From: Prevotellaceae bacterium
Lineage (GTDB): Bacteria; Bacteroidota; Bacteroidia; Bacteroidales; Bacteroidaceae
Assembly: GCA_030531085.1 (NCBI GenBank)
Contig: JAUNOM010000001.1
Span: forward strand, 62,001-126,000
Reading direction: 5' to 3'
Length of the DNA stretch: 64,000 nt
A model generated the notes under the pieces. It searched no databases. It was not told the origin of the DNA and was given only the letters and a program-made list of their open reading frames with translations. Position 1 is the stretch's first letter. Each line of letters begins with the position of its first letter. This document shows positions 10,501 to 19,098 of this stretch, one piece after another. The position numbers were made by a program, and so were the translations under genes.

Positions 10501-12190
10501 TGTTGGCGGAGGTGAAATCACAAAGTCAGGTGTTGGTACCGTTACAATAAAGAATGTCAACCACACTGGTAACACCACCATCACAGAGGGTGCTCTGTAT
10601 GTTGCCGGCATGGCTAATTCAATAGGCAGTGACTACGGTTCTCTTGGAGACATCACCAAGACAGTCACCATCAAGGATGGCGGCACACTCGGCATCAGCT
10701 CTTCCATGACAAGCGGACAGCGTATCATTGTGGGGCAGGGCACGATAAACACCCCGAGCGGCGTAACCTTCACACAGAGTGGTAATATCACAGCCTATAG
10801 CTCTTCTACTTCCGAACTGACAAAGATAGGTGCAGGTACATTGTCACTGCCAGCAAACAATGCCTATAACCGACTGGTTATCCAGGCTGGTACGGTGAAT
10901 GCAACAGAAAAGGACAACATTACATCTCTGCCATCCACTGTAGAGTTCCGTGGAGGTAATCTCGTTGACCCGAACAGTGAGGATTCTTATTCCACCAACA
11001 GGGCAAACTTCGTAGTGCCAAGTGGCAAGACCGGTTCTATCCTTACAGATCCTCGTTGTAGTTATACTGGCCGTCTTACAGGAGCAGGCACATTCACTGT
11101 TATTTCTGGTGGTGTACGTGACTATTTCCAGGGCGACTGGAGTCAGTTTGAAGGAGAAGTTGTTGTGAATACAAGGAAGCGCGGTTCGTATGATCCGGAC
11201 TTCGTATGGGATAATAACTACGGTCTCCCTTACGCAGTCCTCAATGTGCCTAACGGCTATGAGTTCAAGAACAATGGACACAATGTGGCAGTGAAGAGTC
11301 TGAAGAACACCTCTGCTGCCTCCGGTACTCTTAGCGGAGCAGGCACATATATAATAGGTGAGAACTACAACAACAACCAGACACCATACAACTACATCAA
11401 CAGTCCTGTGACATACCGTGGTCAGGAGGGTTGCGAGCTTCGTGTTACCTCAACCACAGCAGGCCGTATCAACCAGACCATTACGGTAGAGTCTGGCGCA
11501 TTGAGGTTTACTGGTTCTTCCAGCAGCACCACTCTGTGTAACGGTAACTTTATAGTTACTGTTAATGGAACAGGCAAGGTATATGGCACTAATTCCAAGT
11601 TCTATGCCGTCAAGGTGCAGAACGGTGGCGTGTTCTCAATAACAGGAACCTCCGATACACCTACAACGGTTAAGAATGGTAATGGTACTACCACTATTCA
11701 GAAGGATGGTATCTTTGAGTTCAAGATAAGAAGCACCTCATCTTATTCCAAGTTCGAGTGCGCCAATTACCTGCAGTTCCAGTCCGGAGCTATTGTAAGG
11801 GTACGTCTTGATGATACTTTCACACCTGCTATAGGCAACAGCTTCACTCTGTGGAAGGCTGCAAAGATAATGGGTTGTAACGCTACTAATATCACTCTTG
11901 AACTGCCAGAGCTGCCAACAGGCATGATGTGGGATACTACAGCACTTTATGCGGCTACAGGTGTCCTTTCCATCGTTGAGGATCCAAGCACCTCTATCTC
12001 CGGAATATCAGGCGATGCAGTTCTCGAGGCCGATGTGGTTGGCATTGACGGTACAGTCATTGCACGTATCAAGACTACCAAAGCCGCTATGCGTGACGAT
12101 GTGCGCAAGGCCACAGGAGCGGCCGGCACATACATCCTCCGCTTTGTGTCTGGAACCACAACGCCAAATGTCACTGTTGCTGTAAAGTAA
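7589..12190 (+). CDS. Rhamnogalacturonan lyase (PL11) with long autotransporter-like repeat tail and T9SS-type C-terminus
   Basis: Eliminative cleavage of the rhamnose-galacturonate backbone of RG-I. The 1533-residue protein has a signal peptide (1-21), an Fn3-like region (about 25-105), and a PL11 beta-propeller (about 115-630) with Ca-binding DxDGDG-type loops at 134-140, about 203-208 and about 370. PL11 enzymes are usually about 600-800 residues. The remaining approximately 900 residues include segments of the form GxGTLxLxxxNxYxG near 1080-1100 and similar strands (WVGDNNSNWN near 897) that resemble autotransporter-associated beta-strand (PATR) repeats. The last about 70 residues end GTYILRF...VTVAVK, like a type IX secretion sorting domain. 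Surface display is inferred. Fused tail is unusual; see findings. Confidence 0.88.
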   Translation: MKRNRFYLIVMMLCFALASSAQRAVDKLDRALVAVKTSSGVFVSWRIQSEEYYDVTYNLYRNGTMIAQNLKVSNYTDAAGTTSSTYQVAAVVRGVEQARSAATATWGNDYMEITPKHDASLTSTYIPNDACCADVDGDGVVEILLKYTNKEEHDASFPKEGHNGEYTLFEVLKLDGTVLWWVNCGPNMGDFQNNEQNIVGYDWDLDGKAEVVMRLCEGATIHYADGATYTIGADGKNGSGWTNYRIPKSGGTEWFTYYGNEYLLYCNGSTGVPYQCMPYPLKRLESGETDLNNAWGDGYGHRSNKFFFGAPYLDGRKPSIFLGRGIYTRHKFVALDVNPDTHELTTRWTWTNNQKGSPWYGQGYHNYAIVDVDWDGRDEIVWGSMVIDDNGKGLSTTGLGHGDAQHHGDLNPYVRGQEGFFCNEDRPSNNYRDLTTSKIYHRATGGNDDGRAIAGNFNNIYPGAMGFSAHDDPISCVTGNASGMTKTGVGMNFRTYWDGDLCEETFNGGDNTPGSIYKYGRSSALKELQGSLTNNSTKATPCFMGDILGDWREEFIMRTADNKIRIFTTTIETPWRNYSLWYDHQYRNGMVWQPCGYNQPPHVSYFLGELEGITQAPPSFGMTGRTEIANGATLSANEGTVITCETNDMTVNVTDGATPYIYIDNAPSWTQGSAPSEATATSYPITTTYYTHTLKGGAFAGDMRLVKQGEGILVLPAVEQRYTGPTDVWGGTLSFDGTLLNSRLWLNRLTSLNSDGGRFMKGIQADYGSVIRPGGVEAKAGVITADSLILNFGAICELDIYSEGFAADQLNARVLKVEKKIWPSGNGPEYSTPVFRINAHQRDGETAIADGRYLLGTIEAVDGDVSNIVIEGMPNQKTALVYENGGLYLDVKNYVAQPVTWVGDNNSNWNLDGDKNFQNNATGEASEFVTGSDVTFNDKATSFNVKVVGNVAPASISFANTKAYTLDGDSIVGGGEITKSGVGTVTIKNVNHTGNTTITEGALYVAGMANSIGSDYGSLGDITKTVTIKDGGTLGISSSMTSGQRIIVGQGTINTPSGVTFTQSGNITAYSSSTSELTKIGAGTLSLPANNAYNRLVIQAGTVNATEKDNITSLPSTVEFRGGNLVDPNSEDSYSTNRANFVVPSGKTGSILTDPRCSYTGRLTGAGTFTVISGGVRDYFQGDWSQFEGEVVVNTRKRGSYDPDFVWDNNYGLPYAVLNVPNGYEFKNNGHNVAVKSLKNTSAASGTLSGAGTYIIGENYNNNQTPYNYINSPVTYRGQEGCELRVTSTTAGRINQTITVESGALRFTGSSSSTTLCNGNFIVTVNGTGKVYGTNSKFYAVKVQNGGVFSITGTSDTPTTVKNGNGTTTIQKDGIFEFKIRSTSSYSKFECANYLQFQSGAIVRVRLDDTFTPAIGNSFTLWKAAKIMGCNATNITLELPELPTGMMWDTTALYAATGVLSIVEDPSTSISGISGDAVLEADVVGIDGTVIARIKTTKAAMRDDVRKATGAAGTYILRFVSGTTTPNVTVAVK

Positions 12191-12234
12191 AGAAAACATA
12201 GATGAAGACTTCCCTGAAACAGGGGAGATATTGT

Positions 12235-12275
12235 AAAGGGCAGGGGAATTGCACACATATTCCTCTGCCCTTTTT
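12235..12275 (+). terminator. Rho-independent terminator after PL11
   Basis: A stem of about 14 bp (AAAGGGCAGGGGAAT pairing with ATTCCTCTGCCCTTT, one G-U) followed by a T run. A second small hairpin (CTTCCCTG/CAGGGGAG) lies just before it at about 12210-12228. Confidence 0.85.
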
Positions 12276-12455
12276 CTAATTTTTATTCTCGCCCCATTGT
12301 TCCAATCCCCGTTCCTGTTTGGTTAGTGTGTATAAAAAAGAACAGAACGAAGGGTGTGGCGTTCCAAAAAGGATAAATAATGTTTCACGCATTCTCCTGA
12401 AACCATCATTACTATATTTGGAACAATTATCATCCTGCCTTCCGTAAACAATTCG

Positions 12456-12463
12456 TACCTTTG
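12456..12463 (+). promoter_or_regulatory. -7 box (TACCTTTG) for the first paralog
   Basis: TACCTTTG fits TAnnTTTG and is placed about 20 nt before the conserved leader. No convincing -33 TTTG is seen at the right distance. Confidence 0.45.
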
Positions 12464-12481
12464 CATTGCAAATAAAGATAA

Positions 12482-12613
12482 AGGAGCTGGTATGCATTAG
12501 CAGTTGATGCAGTGTCTAAACTCCATGCGGCTTCTACATACTACTATACTACGTACTAACCTCTGCCTTGATTAATGGAGTAAAAGGCAAAGAAACCATT
12601 AAACATTAAAGCT
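12482..12613 (+). promoter_or_regulatory. Conserved structured 5' leader, copy 1
   Basis: The 132 nt before the ATG are strongly similar to 15578-15701 before the second paralog. Visible pairings: GGAGCTG near 12483 with CGGCTTC near 12528 (includes G-U pairs), TGCAT/ATGCA around 12493-12510, and TGCCTT (12564-12569) with AAGGCA (12584-12589) closing a 14-nt loop that is almost identical in both copies. It could be a cis-regulatory RNA or simply untranslated sequence carried along by duplication. Confidence 0.5.
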
Positions 12614-15343
12614 ATGATTAGGAAATTACTTTCAACATCCCTGCTGGCAGCCCTTACTTTTGGGGCCAGCGCCTACAATGTTGACGACTTCGTCTATACC
12701 AACACGGCGAAGTATCAGATACAGGGCGCCAATCTGGTTGTGAATGGTAAGTTCAACCAGGGCTCAACGGGCATGGACGGATGGAGCGCCACTGATGCAA
12801 CGACTCCACTCGCACAGGTGTTTAACATGACCGAGGGCGCAGTGAACGGCTCCAACAGTTTGAAGGTGCTGCCGGGGCAGACCTCCCTTGCCTCTGGTAT
12901 GTACCAGCAGATAGGCGTGGATATGGGCGGCACATACGTTGTCACTATTCGTGTTTTGGGCGCTACGGCAGGTTATACCGACCTTGACCTGACAGGCGGT
13001 AACACCAATTACATCAACGCCTATTTCAATACCGACGGCGCACTGGCCACTGCCGGTGGAGATAAGAATAAGGAGTTAAGTTATGGCGAGAATGGTGTCA
13101 ACGGCGGTTACGGCTTCAGCTACGGCACCGACGGCTTCACAGAGGTGACATTCGCCATCGACGCACCCCAGGGCGGCTTCATCATTGTCGACTGCCGCGG
13201 CCTTGCCGAGGGGCTGGAGATTGCCGATGTGGAGTGCCATCTCGCACAGAATGTGTATGACAACCGTATCGCGGAGCGCCGTCTTGAGTACATCAACAAG
13301 TATCTTAACGCCTTAGACCTTTCACAGAGAGAGGTCTACGAGGATGTTAAGGAGGCCATGGATGGAGTTAAGTCTGGTCTGGAGGCAAATGTCTCTGCCG
13401 ATGAAATGGAAGTGGTTATGCAGAACCTTGACGACTTATGGAATGAGTTCGTGGGCGTTAACTTTGAGAATGTGATAGACTTCATTCCAACAAAGGACGG
13501 CAGCGCAAATACCGGTAACAATTCAGCCAACTGGATGAAGTGGACATCCAAATGGCAGAAGCTCAACCAGTATAGCGGTAAGGCCCCTTGGACGTGGAAT
13601 ACCGACCGCTGGGCTCATAATGGGACGACGGTAGACTCTCCTATGACTGTGGGGTGGCAGCGCAATGCAAGCGGCACATGGGATAACATCGCCACGCTGA
13701 CCGCAACTCTTAACAAGGGTGTTTACTTCTGGGGCGTTTCCGCAGATGGTGGCATGGCTACTCTTAACAAGGAGCGCTGGGAACGCTCCATGGCCAAGGA
13801 GTGCGCCAATGTGCAGCTCTTCTTCAATGGTGACACCACAGAGGCGTTCAAGCTCAGCCCCGCTGTCTGTAAGGATTATGTCTACAAGTATGAGGTTACA
13901 GAGGATGGTACGGAGCTCACTCTCGGCATCCGTTGTAAGATGGATAACAATGTAGAAGGATGCTCCATCAATTTCTATTCCCCGGTTCTGTATAAACTGG
14001 TTCAGGAAGGCGAGCTGACAGAGGAGCAGAAGGCATATATCGAGGCGTTCAACATACAGCTTAATGCTCTTGAGGGACGTATCGAGCTTGCAAATGGCTA
14101 TGTCGCAGAGGATCAGAAGGAGCGTCCATGGGGTAAGGAGGCACTTGCGGAGGGTCTGAAGGAGACGCAGAGCCGTTATGACGCATGGAAGGCCATGACA
14201 CAGGACGATATACTCGTTGCCATGGATAACTTCGAGAATATCGCTGACGCGGTGATGAATGACGGCGTGCGCTACCTAAACAACAACTACATCACTCCGT
14301 TCACTAACTTGAACAAGCCTTTCACCGACATGACAGCGGCCATTACCACTGCCAATGCCACAAAGGAGGAGCGCATATACGGCAGCTCAACCATGAGGGA
14401 GCAGCTTACAGCCAAGATATCAGAGGCACAGTCTTTCTATGAGGGAAAGCTTGTGGTGCCATTCTCTACAGAGGACTCACTCGCACTGATAAATGAGAGA
14501 CAGGCCCTTGAGGCCATGGTGGCCGACTTCAAGAATGCCATCGTCGCCACCAACCTTGTGGACATAGACTTCAATGATACGCAGATCAATACTGTAGAGG
14601 ACCCGACTGGCGAGACCGTTACATACTACACCGTTGAGGGCAAGAAGGGTACTCTGGTTATGACAGACGCTGTAGGAAAGAACGGCTATGCCCTTGGCTA
14701 TAGCGGTACAGACTCTCTCAATATGCTGCGTGTGGGTAACAGCAAGGCGACAGTGGAGATTGCAGGCGCTCCCGAGGCTACGGAGTCTGACATTGTCAAT
14801 GTCAAGTTTGAATACTATTTCGGTGGTCTTACCAAGAGATATGCAGGCTTCTACCTGATGACAGAGGAGGGGGACACCATTACGGGCCTGTATATATGCA
14901 GGTATGACAAGAAGGACAAGTACAATCCGCTGGGTATAGACTATAAGAACAAGATCAACAGCGTCACATCTTCTAATGCACCTATCGCCGCAAGCAGCAA
15001 CAAGACAGAGTTCAATATCGTCATCGACTACGGTGCACGTGAGATTTACTGCACCACATCCGGCAGCAAGGGCACGGAGACGACAGAGAAGTTCGCCATG
15101 TCAAGGCCTCTGAAGCTGGCTAAGTTCGTCCTCCAGTCCGACTATAACACCGATGGCCGCCGATGCTGGTTCGACAATCTGAAGATAGACCGCATCACTG
15201 CTGACGCTACAGGCGTTACAGAGGTCGCTCCTGCTGAGAAGTCTGTAAAGACAGATGCCATATATAACGTGGCTGGGCAGAGAATCGCAGCTCCTGCAAA
15301 GGGCCAGATCTACATCCAGAACGGTATTAAGCACGTCAAGTGA
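12614..15343 (+). CDS. Large secreted protein of unknown function, paralog 1 (T9SS-type tail)
   Basis: The 909-residue protein has a signal peptide (about 1-20, ending ASA) and then a repeated-looking start NVDDFVYTNTAKY. Residues about 35-215 (NLVVNGKFNQG...GWSATD...) read like a CBM4/9-type jelly-roll carbohydrate-binding or adhesion module; a helical, charged region spans about 215-280 and 470-640; a second beta-rich, concanavalin-like module (about 650-860, DIDFNDTQINTVED...) follows. The tail AIYNVAGQR...GQIYIQNGIKHVK is the Prevotella-type C-terminal sorting sequence, so surface export by T9SS is inferred. No catalytic motif was recognised. It is a near-copy of the next gene and lies between the RG-I enzymes and the SusCD block; a glycan-binding role is a guess. 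Confidence 0.85.
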   Translation: MIRKLLSTSLLAALTFGASAYNVDDFVYTNTAKYQIQGANLVVNGKFNQGSTGMDGWSATDATTPLAQVFNMTEGAVNGSNSLKVLPGQTSLASGMYQQIGVDMGGTYVVTIRVLGATAGYTDLDLTGGNTNYINAYFNTDGALATAGGDKNKELSYGENGVNGGYGFSYGTDGFTEVTFAIDAPQGGFIIVDCRGLAEGLEIADVECHLAQNVYDNRIAERRLEYINKYLNALDLSQREVYEDVKEAMDGVKSGLEANVSADEMEVVMQNLDDLWNEFVGVNFENVIDFIPTKDGSANTGNNSANWMKWTSKWQKLNQYSGKAPWTWNTDRWAHNGTTVDSPMTVGWQRNASGTWDNIATLTATLNKGVYFWGVSADGGMATLNKERWERSMAKECANVQLFFNGDTTEAFKLSPAVCKDYVYKYEVTEDGTELTLGIRCKMDNNVEGCSINFYSPVLYKLVQEGELTEEQKAYIEAFNIQLNALEGRIELANGYVAEDQKERPWGKEALAEGLKETQSRYDAWKAMTQDDILVAMDNFENIADAVMNDGVRYLNNNYITPFTNLNKPFTDMTAAITTANATKEERIYGSSTMREQLTAKISEAQSFYEGKLVVPFSTEDSLALINERQALEAMVADFKNAIVATNLVDIDFNDTQINTVEDPTGETVTYYTVEGKKGTLVMTDAVGKNGYALGYSGTDSLNMLRVGNSKATVEIAGAPEATESDIVNVKFEYYFGGLTKRYAGFYLMTEEGDTITGLYICRYDKKDKYNPLGIDYKNKINSVTSSNAPIAASSNKTEFNIVIDYGAREIYCTTSGSKGTETTEKFAMSRPLKLAKFVLQSDYNTDGRRCWFDNLKIDRITADATGVTEVAPAEKSVKTDAIYNVAGQRIAAPAKGQIYIQNGIKHVK

Positions 15344-15409
15344 TGATGTGGATAGTATAATGAGCTTAGGATAACCTTTTATTTCATTCATAGATATCAC
15401 TGTTTTTGA

Positions 15410-15438
15410 GCCTCCAGTCAGTTTTGACTGGGGGCTTT
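15410..15438 (+). terminator. Terminator after paralog 1
   Basis: GCCTCCAGTCA pairs with TGACTGGGGGC around a GTTT loop (one T-G), followed by a short T tract. The preceding TTTATTTCATTCATA is shared with the corresponding region after paralog 2. Confidence 0.75.
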
Positions 15439-15493
15439 CGCGTTCATGATTATGTGTTTTTACATATTCCCATGAAAGAAAACTGTTAAAAAA

Positions 15494-15525
15494 CTTGCAA
15501 GTGAAAAAAAAAAAAACTAACTTTG
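15494..15525 (+). promoter_or_regulatory. Bacteroidetes-type promoter for paralog 2
   Basis: CTTG (15494-15497), a 20-nt spacer containing a long A tract, and TAACTTTG (15518-15525). The A tract (about 12 A) in the spacer could vary in length by slippage. Confidence 0.65.
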
Positions 15526-15577
15526 CAGCGCTAACTACAACGAACATAATTTAATTCAAAATACAATAGTCAAAACA

Positions 15578-15701
15578 AGAAGCCGGTATTCATCAGCTGT
15601 CGATGCTGTGTCTATGACTCCATGCGGCTCCTACATACTTTATTTGCATACTAACCTCTGCCTTGATTAATGGAGTGAAAGGCAAAGTAATCATTAAAGC
15701 T
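15578..15701 (+). promoter_or_regulatory. Conserved structured 5' leader, copy 2
   Basis: Homologous to 12482-12613. The same three pairings can be drawn: GAAGCCG near 15579 with CGGCTCC near 15624, CAGC/GCTG around 15594-15608, and TGCCTT/AAGGCA in 15659-15684. The loop TTGATTAATGGAGT is conserved while flanking single-stranded parts differ, which favours a kept structure over mere recent duplication. Confidence 0.5.
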
Positions 15702-18452
15702 ATGATTAAAAAATTACTTTCAACATCTTTGCTGGCTGCTCTTGCTTTGGGCGCCAACGCCTACAATGTTGATGACTTCGTCTATACCAACACGGCGAAG
15801 TATCAGATAGTGGGCGCTAATCTTGTTGTAAATGGTAAGTTCGACCAGGGCACAACTGGTACCGACGGATGGAGTGCCACAGACGCAACGACTCCACTCT
15901 CCGCTGTATTCAACATGACCGAGGGCGCGGTTAACGGCTCTAACAGCTTGAAGGTGCTGGCAGGTCAGACAGCCCTTACTGCTGGTATGTACCAGCAGAT
16001 TGGTGTGGAGCAGGGCGGCACATACGTTGTCACTATCCGTGTCATGGGTGCTACAGCAGGTTACACCGACCTTGACCTTACTGGTGGTAACACTAACTAC
16101 ATCAACGCTTACTACAATACCGATGGCGCACTGGCTACTGCGGGGGGTGACAAGAATACTGTCCTTTCTTATGGTGAGGGCGGCGTCAGCGGCGGTTACG
16201 GCTTCAGCTACAGCACCGAAGGCTTCACAGAGGTGTCATTCGCTATCGACGCACCTGCTGGTGGTTTCATCATGCTTGACTTCCGCGGCCTTGCCGAGGG
16301 ACTGGAGATTGCTGATGTGGAGTGCCATCTTGTAAAGAATGTGTATGACAACCGTATCGCGGAGCGCCGTCTTGAGTATGTAAACAAGTATCTGAATGCT
16401 ATTGACGTTTCCAAACTTGTGGACGCAGAGATTTATGGTGATGTGGTGGCTGCCATGGAAGAGGTTAAGGCTGGTGTAGATTCAAACGCCTCTGCCGAGG
16501 AAATGGAAACGGCCATGGTTAACCTTGACGAGATATGGAATGTGTTTGTTGCAGAAAACTTTGAGAATGTGATAGATTTCATTCCTGCAAAGGACAATGC
16601 ATCCAATGAAGGTAATAACTCTGCCAACTGGATGAACTGGACCGGCAAGTACAATAAACTGAACTCTAACTACAACGGTAAGGCTCCATGGTCCTGGAAT
16701 ACCGACCGCTGGGCACATAAGCAGACCGCAGTTGGCTCTCCTATGAATATAGAGTGGCAGCGCAAGGCAAGCGGTGATTGGGATAATTTTGCCACACTGA
16801 CAGCAACTCTTAATAAGGGTACCTACTTCTGGGGCGTTTCCGCAGAGGGTGGTATGGCTACTCTTAATAAGGACCGCTGGGCACGTTCTATGGCTCAGGA
16901 GTGCGCCAATGTGCAGCTCTTCTTCAACGGTGACACCACAGAGGTGTTCAAGCTAAGCCCTGCTGTACGTAAGGATTATGTCTATAAGTATGAAGTGGCA
17001 GAGGATGGTACAGAGCTGACTCTCGGCATACACTGTAAGATGGATAATAATGTGGATGGTTGCTTCGTCAGCTTCTATTCTCCTGTAATATACAAGGTAA
17101 AGGCTAAGGATGAGTTGACAGAGGAGCAGAAGGCTTATATTGCGAGATTCAATACCCAGCTTGATGCTCTCGCAGGACGCATTGAGGTTGCAAAGGGCTA
17201 TGTCGCAGAGGACCAGAAGGAGCGTCCATGGGGTAAGGAGGCACTTGCAGAAGGTCTTACAGAGGCACAGAACCGTTATGACGCATGGAAGGCCATGACA
17301 CAGGATGATATCCTTGCTGCAATGGATAACTTCGAGAAACTTGATGAGACAGTGATGAACGACGGTGTGCGCTACCTTAACAACAACTACATCACTCCGT
17401 TCACCAATATGAACAAGCCTCTCACTGATATGCCTGCCGCTGTGGAGGCTGCTACAGCCACAAAGGGAATGCGTATCTATTCAAGCTCTACAATGATGAG
17501 CCAGCTGACAGCAAAGATTGCTGAGGCACAGAATATGTACAATGAGAAGCTGCTGGTTCCATTCTCTACAGAGGACTCACTCGCATTGGTAAATGAAAGG
17601 GAGGCTCTTGAGACTATGGTGATTGACTTCAAGAACGCTATCTCTGCCACAACTCTTGTTGACATTGACTTCAATGGCGCTACAATAAACACTGTTGAGG
17701 ATCCAACAGGTGAGACTGACACATACTATACAATCAACGGTAATAAGGGTACCATGGTTATGGTTGACGCTGTAGGTTCAAATGGCTATGCTCTTGGTTA
17801 CAATGGCACCGACTCTCTCAATATGCTCCGTTTAGGAAATAATGAGGCTACTGTTGCAGTTGCAGGTGCTCCGGAGGCTACAGAGTCTGACATCGTAAAC
17901 GTGAAGTTTGATTACTATGTTGGTAACCTTATAACAAAGTACGCTGGCTTCTATCTGATGTCAGAGGAAGGCGATACTATCACTGGCCTCTACTTCTCTA
18001 AGTATGATGGTGTAGCCAAATACAACCCTATGGGTATTGACTTCAATAACAAGATTAATGGTGAGGGAAGAAGTGGTCAGGACAATGCATATATCGCACA
18101 AAGCAAAAACAAGACTGCGTTCGACATCGTTATCGACTACGGCGCACGTGAGATATACTGCACAACATCTGGCACCAAGGGTACTGCAACAACAGAGGTT
18201 ATACCAATGACTAATGTCCTTAAGATTGGCAAGTTCGTTCTTAACTCTGACTATAACAACGCAGACCGTCGCTGCTGGTTCGATAACCTGAAGATAGAGC
18301 GCATTGCTGCTGATGCTACAGGTATCACAGAGGTTGCTCCTGCTGATGCAGCTGCCAAGACAGGTGCAATCTACAATGTGGCTGGTCAGCAGATCTCCGC
18401 TCCTGCTAAGGGTCAGATCTACATCCAGAACGGTGTTAAGTACGTTAAGTAA
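15702..18452 (+). CDS. Large secreted protein of unknown function, paralog 2 (T9SS-type tail)
   Basis: The 916-residue protein has the same architecture as the gene at 12614: signal peptide to about residue 20, N-terminal jelly-roll-like module, charged helical middle, second beta-rich module and the ending AIYNVAGQQ...YIQNGVKYVK. Most residues are identical, with differences clustered around about 235-270 (a few extra residues here) and in the middle. I start at the ATG at 15702, aligned with the paralog, instead of an in-frame ATG 39 nt upstream that lies within the conserved leader. It has its own promoter, leader and terminator, so the two copies are expressed separately. Function unknown; glycan binding at the surface is inferred. 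Confidence 0.85.
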   Translation: MIKKLLSTSLLAALALGANAYNVDDFVYTNTAKYQIVGANLVVNGKFDQGTTGTDGWSATDATTPLSAVFNMTEGAVNGSNSLKVLAGQTALTAGMYQQIGVEQGGTYVVTIRVMGATAGYTDLDLTGGNTNYINAYYNTDGALATAGGDKNTVLSYGEGGVSGGYGFSYSTEGFTEVSFAIDAPAGGFIMLDFRGLAEGLEIADVECHLVKNVYDNRIAERRLEYVNKYLNAIDVSKLVDAEIYGDVVAAMEEVKAGVDSNASAEEMETAMVNLDEIWNVFVAENFENVIDFIPAKDNASNEGNNSANWMNWTGKYNKLNSNYNGKAPWSWNTDRWAHKQTAVGSPMNIEWQRKASGDWDNFATLTATLNKGTYFWGVSAEGGMATLNKDRWARSMAQECANVQLFFNGDTTEVFKLSPAVRKDYVYKYEVAEDGTELTLGIHCKMDNNVDGCFVSFYSPVIYKVKAKDELTEEQKAYIARFNTQLDALAGRIEVAKGYVAEDQKERPWGKEALAEGLTEAQNRYDAWKAMTQDDILAAMDNFEKLDETVMNDGVRYLNNNYITPFTNMNKPLTDMPAAVEAATATKGMRIYSSSTMMSQLTAKIAEAQNMYNEKLLVPFSTEDSLALVNEREALETMVIDFKNAISATTLVDIDFNGATINTVEDPTGETDTYYTINGNKGTMVMVDAVGSNGYALGYNGTDSLNMLRLGNNEATVAVAGAPEATESDIVNVKFDYYVGNLITKYAGFYLMSEEGDTITGLYFSKYDGVAKYNPMGIDFNNKINGEGRSGQDNAYIAQSKNKTAFDIVIDYGAREIYCTTSGTKGTATTEVIPMTNVLKIGKFVLNSDYNNADRRCWFDNLKIERIAADATGITEVAPADAAAKTGAIYNVAGQQISAPAKGQIYIQNGVKYVK

Positions 18453-18515
18453 TGATACTGTGAACAAAATGAATTAAGACAACTCTTTATTTCATTCATA
18501 ACATTACGGTTTTGG

Positions 18516-18548
18516 GCCCATCCGCCATTCACGGCGGGTGGGCTTTTT
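18516..18548 (+). terminator. Strong terminator after paralog 2
   Basis: GCCCATCCGCC pairs perfectly with GGCGGGTGGGC across a 6-nt loop, followed by TTTTT. Confidence 0.92.
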
Positions 18549-18589
18549 GCGTATTATGATAAGAGGCATATAGCTTTTGGATATAGCCT

Positions 18590-19050
18590 ATCCCCCATAA
18601 CTCATGACTGACAGTTCATCACTCAAAACTCACAGCCCCTAAACTCATAACTCATAATTCATCACTAATAACTAATCACTGTTCCCGTAATCACATAGCT
18701 TTTACCAAGTAATTTGATAGTTATTACATGGTAATCTCTATGCTTTTACAAGGTAATCTGATAGCTATTACAGTGCAATCACATACAAATCATAACCATT
18801 AACTGATAATTCATCACTCAAAACTCATAACTGTCTCCGTAATTTGATAGCTATTTATAACTCGTAACTGATAATTCGTTGCTAATAACTGGATAATCAG
18901 CGACCAATGGCTGATAATTTGCCACTCACAACTGAACAATTTGCGACTAATAACTGACAATTCATAATTTATAACTGAAAGCGTGCCACTCACAACTCAT
19001 AATTCATAACTAATAACTGAAAACTAATAGCTCACAACTCCCTTCCCTCC
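18590..19050. repeat. Degenerate simple-sequence region of 'AACTCATAATTCATCACT'-like units
   Basis: About 460 bp made largely of irregular variants of AACTSATAATTCRT and CACTAATAACT, with no open reading frame that looks coding. It contains the 22-bp units listed separately. It fills most of the gap between the paralog terminator and the first FAS1 gene. Confidence 0.7.
18687..18860. repeat. 22-bp-period palindromic repeat array A
   Basis: Four contiguous 22-nt units start at 18687, 18709, 18731 and 18753, with a degraded fifth at 18775 and a lone unit at 18839-18860. Each unit has the form GTAA, an 11-nt core, TTAC (or TTTAC), then 3 nt. Cores are variants of TTTGATAGCTA or TCTCTATGCTT. Related arrays occur at 40085-40172 and 56206-56271. 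Confidence 0.8.
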
Positions 19051-19098
19051 TTGCATTTAACACAAATGTAAATTTATTTGAAAATATAATGTTAAAAA

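Noticed and set aside
7589..12190. Type V autotransporter
   Set aside because: No C-terminal beta-barrel is present; the tail ends with a T9SS-like sorting segment.
12614..18452. Insertion sequence or transposon carrying the duplicated genes
   Set aside because: No transposase, target-site duplication or terminal inverted repeat is seen; the similarity covers leader, gene and 3' region as in a simple tandem duplication.
18687..18860. CRISPR-like array
   Set aside because: There are no unique spacers between identical repeats; the units abut directly at 22 bp and are themselves palindromic, and no cas gene is present.
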